In this document: positions 27,147-34,140 of the stretch, one piece after another | How the letters are laid out: the number at the start of each line of letters is the position of its first letter | How positions within the stretch are numbered: the stretch's first letter is position 1 | Assembly: GCF_037893185.1 (NCBI RefSeq) | Contig: NZ_CP140772.1 | Location: forward strand, 7,060,001-7,124,000 | Source of the DNA: Chitinophaga sp. 180180018-3 | GTDB taxonomy: Bacteria > Bacteroidota > Bacteroidia > Chitinophagales > Chitinophagaceae | Length of the DNA: 64,000 nucleotides | Direction: 5' to 3' | Notes under the pieces: model-generated | Databases searched by the model: none | Told to the model about the DNA's origin: nothing | Seen by the model: the letters and a program-made list of their open reading frames with translations, nothing else | Made by a program: the position numbers and the translations under genes

Positions 27147-27888
27147 AATGGGGGTTAATTTGGTTATACCATTCTTCCTGCAATAACTGTTGCAGGGATT
27201 TTGTCTTGCTTCTTGTTTTATTATTCTTATGCCACCAGTTCCAGCGACTGTGCCGGCTTCGGGTTAATTTAAAGATCCTGCATCTGAGCCGGTTCCTTTC
27301 AAGGTAGCTATTCAACCCATCCATGGCAGATTGTATTTCGGGTTCAGGCGCCCTTGTTTGTGTGAGCATATTGGGCCTTACCCTCAGTACAAATCGCCAC
27401 GGCTCTTTTATTACCATTCGCAGCTCCGGCTCTTTCCTGTGTTTATGATAAAACAAACGCTCTTCAAAACAGGCAGTTTCCTTCTCTGATAATTTCAATT
27501 TACTGAAATACCGAAGGTCAGGCTGCAACAGCAGCTGGGGCTTTACCACCAGCTTTTTCCTTCCGTGCGATCTCTTCTTCACTTTAAAATCCTTTCGTGG
27601 ACTATAATCCACGGTATTGATCTTATCCAGCAACCGCTGATAAAATGTAGCCTGTTTACTACGTGCTACATCATCTCTTAACACAAAATAGCGTTTATAT
27701 CCTTTCATCACCGGTGGTGTCAGTGGTATGTATCCTCTCTGGCGCCACGCTGTGCTCAGTGCTGTTTCCTTTCTGTCGAGGGCTAGCAGTTGCTTTTCAA
27801 CGTCCCTACGTGCGGCGCGTATCCTTCGTCTCCTTGTTCTTATACGCGACGCCGTGATATAATATTCCAATTCCTGATTGTCCATCAT
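27139..27888 (-). CDS. Very basic protein of unknown function in the rtcB operon
   Basis: A 249-residue protein I do not recognise. It is dense in Arg and Lys, especially ITASRIRTRRRRIRAARRDV at the N-terminus, DFKVKKRSHGRKKLVVK in the middle and FKLTRSRHSRWNWWHKNNK near the C-terminus. There is no signal peptide or membrane helix. The charge pattern fits nucleic-acid binding, and the 8-nt overlap with rtcB suggests stoichiometric expression, so an RNA-presenting partner of RtcB is a reasonable hypothesis. Two ATGs are adjacent at the start (27888 and 27885). Confidence 0.7.
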   Translation of the reverse strand: MMDNQELEYYITASRIRTRRRRIRAARRDVEKQLLALDRKETALSTAWRQRGYIPLTPPVMKGYKRYFVLRDDVARSKQATFYQRLLDKINTVDYSPRKDFKVKKRSHGRKKLVVKPQLLLQPDLRYFSKLKLSEKETACFEERLFYHKHRKEPELRMVIKEPWRFVLRVRPNMLTQTRAPEPEIQSAMDGLNSYLERNRLRCRIFKLTRSRHSRWNWWHKNNKTRSKTKSLQQLLQEEWYNQINPHYV

Positions 27889-28008
27889 CAGTAGTTAAGT
27901 GCTTCCTCAATAGTTGCCGCCTTTGGCAGTAACTGTTTTCCTTGCTGATATATATGGACAGATAATTTTTTTTCATGGTATTCATTTTTAAAGATGAATA
28001 ATTTACGT

Positions 28009-29073
28009 TTATGCAATTTCTTCGAGCGGTGTTCGCCTGAAGCCAATTACATGTTGCTTCTTCTCAAATGAAGGCTCGTGCTGATTGGTAATCTCTGCAA
28101 CAGTCATTGGCCGGGTAATTACCGTATCAAAGCCCAGATGCTTAGATAAACGTTGCGCTTTTTCAACCGACAGGCGCTTGAATTCATATTTCGCAATCAG
28201 GCGACCTTTACGCAGCAACGCACTATCGATAGCAGAAAGATCACTGTTGAAAGAGCATACCAGCTGTATATTCAGGCAGTCGGCCAACAGGCCATCCGAC
28301 AGATTCAGCAGGTTGGATACAGAAGAATTTCCAGAGAACTTCCGATCCATGATCACATTCTCCGCGTCTTCAATCACCACCACGCAATTGGGATTATCGA
28401 TCAGTAACTCCATGAACTCAGGGTTCATGATATTGGTAGCCAGATCCGGCGATACAAACAACACCCTTTTCTTAATGCGCCCTATCAGATAACGCAGATA
28501 CGTGGTTTTACCTGTACCAGGCAAGCCATGCAGCAATACGATGCCTTTGTCTTTATCTTTTTTCAGACGTTGTTGCACCACTTTATCTATCTCCCTAAAA
28601 TCATCCTCATAAAACAAACCCAGATCGAGCCGTGTACGTTTGATCTCCAGACTTTTTAATTCCAACCCTCTGCGGCCACTGGTAATGAGATTTATTTCAT
28701 GGGGTTCTTTTCTTTGCTTCTCTTTAAAACGTATAGCCGTTTCAGTTACCTCCTTAACAAACTCCTGTGCAGTTCCGTTATGTAATATTTCGCACCATGT
28801 TTGCCAGAATGCTATTACACAATTATTCTTCAATACCATAACAGCCTGGCTATGCTTATACTTTTTCTTCTTATTGTCGTAATCGGTATACCGATGCGTC
28901 TGAACAATCATATCCTGGAACTTCTTCACAAATGCCGCGGCTGCCTTTTCTCCATCTATTTCATAAATATTATTAACATCGGGTATTGCGTTAAAATGGA
29001 GGGTATAAACTCCTTTCGGAGAAAAAAACTCACCATCTATCATATCAATATTGTTATTAACTATATGCTTCAT
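28009..29073 (-). CDS. AAA-family ATPase in the rtcB operon
   Basis: A 354-residue AAA ATPase. Residues 1-175 form an N-terminal domain I cannot name. The ATPase core has Walker A GLPGTGKTTYL near residue 190, Walker B VVVIEDAENVI near 235, sensor-1 LVCSFNSD, and an arginine-finger-like RKGRLIAKYEF, resembling the BCS1/CDC48 type. No membrane segment is seen. It is first in the row, 120 bp before the basic protein. It may remodel an RNA or RNA-protein substrate for RtcB. Two hairpins lie in its leader at 29116-29192. Confidence 0.82.
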   Translation of the reverse strand: MKHIVNNNIDMIDGEFFSPKGVYTLHFNAIPDVNNIYEIDGEKAAAAFVKKFQDMIVQTHRYTDYDNKKKKYKHSQAVMVLKNNCVIAFWQTWCEILHNGTAQEFVKEVTETAIRFKEKQRKEPHEINLITSGRRGLELKSLEIKRTRLDLGLFYEDDFREIDKVVQQRLKKDKDKGIVLLHGLPGTGKTTYLRYLIGRIKKRVLFVSPDLATNIMNPEFMELLIDNPNCVVVIEDAENVIMDRKFSGNSSVSNLLNLSDGLLADCLNIQLVCSFNSDLSAIDSALLRKGRLIAKYEFKRLSVEKAQRLSKHLGFDTVITRPMTVAEITNQHEPSFEKKQHVIGFRRTPLEEIA

Positions 29074-29115
29074 ATTACCTAAGTTCTTAAAAATGAATAA
29101 CTCCTGTCTGATAAA

Positions 29116-29192
29116 GATTTACCAGGGCGCAAGGCCCTGGGTAAATCGCATTTATCACGGGGTTAAATTACAGGTTATCCTTGTGATAACCT
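29116..29192 (-). promoter_or_regulatory. Two-hairpin leader upstream of the AAA-RtcB operon
   Basis: Two inverted repeats lie 43-119 bp before the AAA ATPase start. At 29172-29192 there is a perfect 8-bp stem (AGGTTATC/GATAACCT) with a 5-nt loop. At 29116-29147 there is a stem of about 13 bp with one bulged position (GATTTACC...GGGC against GCCC...GGTAAATC) and a short loop. Neither is followed by a T-run in the minus direction, so they look like a structured 5' leader and not terminators. No known riboswitch was recognised. Confidence 0.45.
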
Positions 29193-29321
29193 CACGGTTA
29201 GGGTTAAAATCAAACAGAGACGAAAAAAATATTTTTATAGAGGATGAAAGCGGAGCAGGATTACTCCGCCTGCCTGTTTATGTGTACCTCCTCAAATAAT
29301 TTTTATCTGCAGCATAAAAAA

Positions 29322-29348
29322 ACCCGGCCTGTTTTAAACGGACCGGGC
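29322..29348 (-). terminator. Intrinsic terminator of small unit D
   Basis: Minus strand: GCCCGG-TCC, loop, AGG-CCGGG, then seven T. Nearly the same stem is found in units B and C. Confidence 0.8.
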
Positions 29349-29370
29349 TTATATAACGTCAACGTATATA

Positions 29371-29487
29371 CTATGTATTGACATGCCTTGTCCGTTTGGC
29401 AAAGATTCTATCCATGCCATTATCAAACCATTTGCTGCTGCGGGATTCCGCTCTTCGCTCCGTTGCGGGTAAATATATTTTCACCAT
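29371..29487 (-). CDS. Small ORF, unit D (38 codons)
   Basis: An ATG-initiated frame encoding 38 residues, starting MVKIYLPATERR and containing SSKWFDNGMDRIFAKR, placed between the unit C and unit D terminators. Its DNA aligns with unit B over its last 50 nt, including the shared core ACGGACA, but with a 2-nt length difference that shifts frame. A second frame at 29349-29420 encodes MAWIESLPNGQGMSIHS, closer to the EPYGHGM end of the unit B peptide. It may be a decayed or RNA-level feature. No function is known. Confidence 0.3.
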   Translation of the reverse strand: MVKIYLPATERRAESRSSKWFDNGMDRIFAKRTRHVNT

Positions 29488-29502
29488 AAAACGATAACAA
29501 AA

Positions 29503-29528
29503 AAGCCCGGATCACAAGACCCGGGCTT
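29503..29528 (-). terminator. Intrinsic terminator of small unit C
   Basis: Minus strand: AAGCCCGGGTC, TTGT, GATCCGGGCTT, then T6. It lies 27 bp after the unit C ORF. Confidence 0.82.
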
Positions 29529-29554
29529 CTGTTGGTATTACAAATATTGTTAAG

Positions 29555-29644
29555 CTACCTGTAACCATAAGACGCCCGGAACCCGCCTACTCCCAGCTCT
29601 GTGCAGGGAATTGCGTTGTCCATATCGAGATTAAAGCGTTTCAT
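29555..29644 (-). CDS. Small ORF, unit C (29 codons)
   Basis: An ATG-initiated 29-residue frame beginning MKRFNLDMDNAIPCTELG and ending in an aromatic/glycine tail (GFRASYGYR). It sits about 40 nt downstream of a consensus promoter and just before a strong terminator, so the whole short transcript is devoted to it. The CTE tripeptide followed by a Gly/Tyr-rich end recurs in the unit B peptide. It could be a secreted or signalling peptide, a leader peptide or a toxin-like peptide; nothing decides this. Confidence 0.45.
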   Translation of the reverse strand: MKRFNLDMDNAIPCTELGVGGFRASYGYR

Positions 29645-29686
29645 GATTATAAGTTTTCTTTTTTGTTTTACTATTTTTTGACGATG

Positions 29687-29716
29687 CAAAGATAAAAGGA
29701 TATCTTTTGATATTGC
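29687..29716 (-). promoter_or_regulatory. Consensus Bacteroidota promoter of unit C
   Basis: Minus strand: TTTG at about 29716-29719, a 21-nt spacer, then TATCTTTG at 29687-29694. The same -33, spacer length and -7 octamer occur in front of unit A. Confidence 0.75.
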
Positions 29717-29897
29717 AAATTTTTTAACATTTTTTTTCGATTTTTTTTCTGTATACCTCCCCGGAAGAACTACCATTTATATCTTCAATCCCTTTACAGT
29801 AAATAATTACAGCACTTTGTACGGACCCGAAACTATTCAAGTAACGAGTTTACAATTAACCACTAACGTAAACGCATATACGTATTAAAGTAATTAA

Positions 29898-29926
29898 AAA
29901 GCCGGAAGCTTGCTTCTTCCGGCTTT
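29898..29926 (-). terminator. Intrinsic terminator after the DinB-like gene
   Basis: Stem AAAGCCGGAAG/CTTCCGGCTTT with a 7-nt loop, A and T tracts on both sides, 48 bp past the DinB-like stop. It can work in either direction. Confidence 0.75.
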
Positions 29927-29973
29927 ATTTTCAATCAGGATTAACAAGAAGGGATGTTGGTGGTCGACCTAAG

Positions 29974-30540
29974 TTATATTAATACCGCATTCTCTTCGAA
30001 CTCCTTCTCAAGCCGTTGCATCTGACGTATGTGCCTTTCAATGTGCTTGGTCAGGAAGTAGATGTATTGGTATATATCCAGTTTCCCTAATTGATTCACA
30101 GACATGTTGGTAAATACCAGCACCCCTTCTCCGTTCTTCAGCAAAGACAGATTATACATGCACTGCGCGTACTGTTGCTTCAACAGCGCTTTCACCTCAT
30201 GTAAACTCTTAAGTCCGGTAGGTTCCATATGTTCCGGTCTTACCCATCCGAATGACTTACTGCTGATAACATCTATCTGATCAAATTTATCCTGGTAGTC
30301 GGCCGGAATGATCACAGTATGACCTGTTTTCTTGCGTTCCAGCGCCCGGCGGGTACTTTTGTTGATGATAAGGAGCAGGAAATAATTGGTCAGCGTAATA
30401 TGCTCCAAAACTTCCCGGATGCTCCATTGGTCCCTGTCTGGTTTGAAATCCAGCAATGCCTGGTCTTTTTCAAACCACAGGTCTAACTCCCTGAAATTGG
30501 TGAGTAAGGCCTCTCTTACAACTTGAATAACGTTTCTCAT
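29974..30540 (-). CDS. DinB-like protein
   Basis: A 188-residue four-helix-bundle protein of the DinB/YfiT superfamily. The metal-binding histidines are placed as expected: WSIREVLEHITLTNYFLL near residue 40 and LTKHIERHIRQMQRLEKE near residue 165. Members include thiol transferases and many of unknown function. It is flanked on both sides by the small ORF/terminator units and is insulated by terminators, so it appears to be a separate transcript. Confidence 0.75.
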   Translation of the reverse strand: MRNVIQVVREALLTNFRELDLWFEKDQALLDFKPDRDQWSIREVLEHITLTNYFLLLIINKSTRRALERKKTGHTVIIPADYQDKFDQIDVISSKSFGWVRPEHMEPTGLKSLHEVKALLKQQYAQCMYNLSLLKNGEGVLVFTNMSVNQLGKLDIYQYIYFLTKHIERHIRQMQRLEKEFEENAVLI

Positions 30541-30649
30541 CGTCTAACGTTTTGGGATTATGCGTTAATTATTACTAATAGAATGGGTTAGCGCATAACA
30601 TTATTTAAAAATAGTTACCTGTCATTTTTTGTGCCGGATTATCCATAAA

Positions 30650-30678
30650 AAAACCCGGCCGCATTTACGGACCGGGCT
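30650..30678 (-). terminator. Intrinsic terminator of small unit B
   Basis: Minus strand: AGCCCGG-TCC-GTAAATGC-GG-CCGGGT followed by T7. The outer stem matches that of unit D. Confidence 0.8.
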
Positions 30679-30704
30679 AATAATGTAGAGGGGTTTATCT
30701 CACA

Positions 30705-30818
30705 TCATCGCATACCATGTCCGTATGGCTCTTTAAAGGCAAAGCCATCCTGTTTGCACCATTCAGTGCATTTATTTTTTATTACAGTTATCGATTGAAG
30801 ATCTGTCAATGTCGTCAT
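30705..30818 (-). CDS. Small ORF, unit B (37 codons)
   Basis: An ATG-initiated 37-residue frame beginning MTTLTDLQSITVIKNK and continuing CTEWCKQDGFAFKEPYGHGM plus a terminal Arg. It lies between the unit A terminator (23 bp upstream) and its own terminator, with no promoter of its own. It would need read-through of the unit A terminator or a promoter I cannot see. The two cysteines and the aromatic/Gly tail resemble the unit C peptide. No family is recognised. Confidence 0.4.
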   Translation of the reverse strand: MTTLTDLQSITVIKNKCTEWCKQDGFAFKEPYGHGMR

Positions 30819-30840
30819 TTCATTACTGCTTCAAAAGCAA

Positions 30841-30873
30841 AAAGTCCCACACTTGTTTTAGTGCGGGACTTTT
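30841..30873 (-). terminator. Intrinsic terminator of small unit A
   Basis: Minus strand: AAAAGTCCCGCACT, loop, AGTGTGGGACTTTTT with one G-T pair. It lies about 30 bp after the unit A ORF. Confidence 0.82.
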
Positions 30874-30902
30874 GTTTATATCGTTGATAACTCTTTCTAT
30901 CG

Positions 30903-30962
30903 TTAACAATCGGTGCAACACGCCCGCATGCTCGTCTTGACCTGCTTTTGGTCACACGCCAT
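30903..30962 (-). CDS. Tiny Cys-rich ORF, unit A (19 codons), or a small structured RNA
   Basis: An ATG-initiated frame encodes MACDQKQVKTSMRACCTDC, four cysteines in 19 residues, about 45 nt downstream of a consensus promoter and just before a terminator. The transcript can also fold: GTGCAAC (plus-strand 30989-30995) pairs with GTTGCAC (30913-30919), enclosing a GACC/GGTC hairpin. It may therefore be a non-coding RNA of about 150 nt rather than a peptide gene. I could not match it to 6S RNA, SRP RNA or tmRNA. Confidence 0.35.
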   Translation of the reverse strand: MACDQKQVKTSMRACCTDC

Positions 30963-31017
30963 CGCTGAAATTCGGTATGTTGAAAAAAGTTGCACAGTTA
31001 TTTTTTTGTTCTTACAA

Positions 31018-31050
31018 CAAAGATAATTTTTATTTTTTTTATTACACAAA
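31018..31050 (-). promoter_or_regulatory. Consensus Bacteroidota promoter of unit A
   Basis: Minus strand: TTTG, a 21-nt AT-rich spacer, then TATCTTTG at 31018-31025. The match to the Bacteroidota vegetative promoter is essentially exact. Confidence 0.75.
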
Positions 31051-31111
31051 AAAACAGCCTACTTTTTTCATCGACTTAACAATTAATTTCACAAACAGTC
31101 GTTGCGTTGTT

Positions 31112-32194
31112 TTAAAATAGGCTCAACTGGGCATTGGGCCGCCGGAAGGCATCTGTATTGAATTCAAAACGTTCCAGATTCAACCCGTTCTTTTTGGTGT
31201 GTATCCTGAATTGCTGCCTGATGATATCGGCGATATTTCCTGTTCCCCTCATCCTCCGTCCAAATTCACTGTCGTTTACCTGGCCACCATGGAGGCTCTC
31301 CACATAATGCCATACCTTGTCTGCCCGGTCGGGGAAATTTTTATATAACCAGTCATTGAAAATCAGTTTCACCGCATCATTGAGGCGCACTACCGTATAA
31401 CCGGCATATTTCGCCCCATTAGCTGCTATTGCCTCCAGCAACCGGGGGATCTCATGATCATTCAACCCCGGGATAATAGGCGCCGTCATAACGCCTACGG
31501 GTATACCGAGCTCGCTCAGTTCTTTCACAATCTTCAGCCGTTGTGCAGCAGTGGTGGTGCGAGGTTCCATCTTCTGCCGGAGCTCTTCCTCCAGCGTGGT
31601 AATAGACACATACACACATACCAGATTATCCTGCGCCAGCTGCTGTAACAGGTACCTGTCTCTTAAAACCAGTGAATTTTTCGTGATAATACCAACCGGC
31701 TGTTTGTATTCCAGTGCCACCTCCAGCAATTGACGGGTTAGCCACATCTTCCGCTCTACCGGCTGATAACAGTCCGTATTACCCGACAGCGATATCGGCT
31801 TGGGAACCCAGTTCTTATTATCCAGGAATTTCCGCAGGAGCTCGGGAGCATTATGTTTTACGATAATCTTTCTCTCAAAATCCAGCCCGGCACTTAATCC
31901 CCAGAACTGGTGAGTATTGCGGGCATAACAATAAATGCAGCCATGTTCGCAGCCCTGGTATGGATTCATGGAATACCACATACCCACATCGGGACTATCC
32001 ACCTTGTTAACCAGGGTTTTTGCATGTTCCTCAAATATCTGGGTAGGTACATCCGCCTGCCACCATTCGTCAATACCTTCCGCAAACTCCCGGGTGTATT
32101 CGTCCGCCAGGTATTTGTTCTTAGGATTGAACTGCGCGCCACGACCTTTATAGTACTGGTTTTCCGGCGCTCCTTCCTGGAACGGCAAAGTCAT
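31112..32194 (-). CDS. PA0069-family radical SAM protein
   Basis: A 360-residue radical SAM protein. The 4Fe-4S motif is NPYQGCEHGCIYCYARNTHQ near residue 78 (Cys-x3-Cys-x2-Cys), preceded by the N-terminal GRGAQFNPKNKYLADEY typical of the PA0069 group. Further landmarks are ISLSGNTDCYQPVE and VMTAPIIPGLNDHEIP. It resembles spore photoproduct lyase (SplB) distantly, but the reaction of this group is not established. It is a single gene, 68 bp after the MutS-like gene start region. Confidence 0.87.
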   Translation of the reverse strand: MTLPFQEGAPENQYYKGRGAQFNPKNKYLADEYTREFAEGIDEWWQADVPTQIFEEHAKTLVNKVDSPDVGMWYSMNPYQGCEHGCIYCYARNTHQFWGLSAGLDFERKIIVKHNAPELLRKFLDNKNWVPKPISLSGNTDCYQPVERKMWLTRQLLEVALEYKQPVGIITKNSLVLRDRYLLQQLAQDNLVCVYVSITTLEEELRQKMEPRTTTAAQRLKIVKELSELGIPVGVMTAPIIPGLNDHEIPRLLEAIAANGAKYAGYTVVRLNDAVKLIFNDWLYKNFPDRADKVWHYVESLHGGQVNDSEFGRRMRGTGNIADIIRQQFRIHTKKNGLNLERFEFNTDAFRRPNAQLSLF

Positions 32195-32262
32195 AAACTA
32201 ATTATTTTAGCATAAAACTACTAAAATATTTAGTTATTTCAACAAATGTTTTTTGAACGGGG

Positions 32263-34041
32263 CTATATAATCTCCATCTGCTTCATCAGGAAGGTGGCAT
32301 TCTTATTCCTTGCAATACCTTCCCTGATGCGGTAATCGAAGAAAAGATGATCTTCCCGGATCGTGCTTTCAAAGCAATAGTTCCGGATCCGGCCGGGGTA
32401 GGCCGCTTCCAACTGTCCAAGCTCCAGGTCGTGTGTGGCAATCATTCCCAGGCAGTTGTACTGCAAAAAATGTTCGATAAGGCTGCGGGATCCGGATAAC
32501 TTATCTTCCGAATTAGTACCCTTCAGGATCTCATCCAGCAGTATAAATACATGGGCACCGGTTTTCAATTCCCGGATAATATGTTGCAGTCGAAGTAATT
32601 CGGCCTGGAAATAAGAGGTATGGCTGGCAATAGAGTCTTTTATCCGCATAGACGTCATGATACGCATGGGACTGAATCTGAAGCTGGTGGCGCAAACGGG
32701 GGCTCCGCACAGTGCCAGCAACAGATTGCTGCCTACGCTCCGCAGGAAGGTGCTTTTACCCGACATATTGGAACCGGTAATGATCAGGAAGCTGTCGTGA
32801 CGACCGGTGCCACCGTCGTTTTTCACGCATTCCCCACCCGGGATCAGCGGGTGCCCCAAACCGGTTGCTTCCAGCAGGCGCCCTTCCGGCACGGGTTCCG
32901 GCCAGGCAAAATCTGCATGATTCCAGGCATAGGTCGCGAAACTGTTCCATACTTCCATACGGGTAATCACATCAAACCAGCTGAGGATACCATTTTTATG
33001 CTCTTTTTTCCAGCGCTCCAAACGGGTGATACAATGCAGATCGTATAACATGAGGGAATTGAGCACAATCCCTACCAGGATATTCAATCGCTGATCAAAT
33101 GCTCCGCTGATCTTTGATAATCGCTTCAGCGCCAGATCTGCTTCATGCGCTATCCGCTGTTGCTCCAGCAATAACGCTGATTGCCCAAATGCGCCTGTTC
33201 TGATCAGGTGCAGCAGAATAGAAAATTTGTCCAGTATTCTTTCTTTATGGGAGATCAGGATGTATTGGGCCAATATTTTCTTCTGGCTGAGCGCCAGCAA
33301 CAACCAATTCAGCATAATGATCAGGAGCAATGGATAATAGGCCCCATTGATGATCTTCCATACGATGGCTCCTGCCACCAGCACCGGGCTTACCCAGATA
33401 GCCACTTTTACCAGCTGGTTATTCAGAAAATGAAAGGGCATATCCAGCCATAAGCTGATCTGGCGGCGATCATCTTCATCCTCACCCGCCAGCAAAGCAT
33501 TGGCTGTCAGCTGCTGCCGGAATTCCAGTTCCGGCGCCATTACCCGGAGCGCCTCCTGGGTGGCCTGTATATCTGCAACTGTTGTTAGCGGGGAACGCAG
33601 TGCATCCGCCAATTTCCGCTTACCGGAAATGGTGCCGGTGCGGTTAATATGCTGAAATACCGACGCAGGGCCGAATACATCCAGGTCGCTGGTGAAATCG
33701 TGTTTATCGTCAACGAACTCTCCGCCGTCGTCGAACGTGGATTCCCAGGTGGTTACGAGCTTTAGCTCTTTCTGATTCAGCTCCAATAAAGTTTTGAATA
33801 GCTGCAGCTGTTGTTCTGCCCTTCCATACAGCCTTAACAACACAATAAAACCCACTGCCCCGATAAGGGACAGTAGCAGCCAAACCGCCGCCCTATCCTG
33901 TTTCCAGAACAATACAATCCCGGTAACAATAAGTCCGAAACTAAGCAGTCTGGCCCAGGACAATGAAGCTGTTAAGCGCTTTTTATTGCTGATCGCTTCC
34001 TGAAACCCATCAATACGTTGCTGGTAGATATTTGCTGACAT
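32263..34041 (-). CDS. Membrane-anchored MutS-family ATPase
   Basis: A 592-residue protein. Two hydrophobic segments lie at about residues 30-70 and another pair at about 212-250, followed by a MutS-type lever/core region and a C-terminal ABC-like ATPase. Walker A is ITGSNMSGKSTFLRSVG near residue 427, Walker B is FILLDEILKGTNSEDK near 505, and the switch His is in MIATHDLELG. The N-terminal mismatch-recognition and connector domains of MutS1 are missing, so it is unlikely to act in standard mismatch repair. Such MutS relatives are common in Bacteroidota; their function is not established. Confidence 0.83.
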   Translation of the reverse strand: MSANIYQQRIDGFQEAISNKKRLTASLSWARLLSFGLIVTGIVLFWKQDRAAVWLLLSLIGAVGFIVLLRLYGRAEQQLQLFKTLLELNQKELKLVTTWESTFDDGGEFVDDKHDFTSDLDVFGPASVFQHINRTGTISGKRKLADALRSPLTTVADIQATQEALRVMAPELEFRQQLTANALLAGEDEDDRRQISLWLDMPFHFLNNQLVKVAIWVSPVLVAGAIVWKIINGAYYPLLLIIMLNWLLLALSQKKILAQYILISHKERILDKFSILLHLIRTGAFGQSALLLEQQRIAHEADLALKRLSKISGAFDQRLNILVGIVLNSLMLYDLHCITRLERWKKEHKNGILSWFDVITRMEVWNSFATYAWNHADFAWPEPVPEGRLLEATGLGHPLIPGGECVKNDGGTGRHDSFLIITGSNMSGKSTFLRSVGSNLLLALCGAPVCATSFRFSPMRIMTSMRIKDSIASHTSYFQAELLRLQHIIRELKTGAHVFILLDEILKGTNSEDKLSGSRSLIEHFLQYNCLGMIATHDLELGQLEAAYPGRIRNYCFESTIREDHLFFDYRIREGIARNKNATFLMKQMEII

Positions 34042-34140
34042 TAATTTACACCTGTTTAATCAAAAAAGGGATTTCATGATTCCTGCTCACAATTTATGAA
34101 CATAAATCACAAAATCCCTGAAACTGTAATCTCGTAAAGT

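Noticed and set aside
30705..30760. Guanidine-II-like (mini-ykkC) hairpin because of an ACGG in a loop in unit B
   Set aside because: Only one such hairpin is present, the loop is six nucleotides, and no guanidine-related gene follows.
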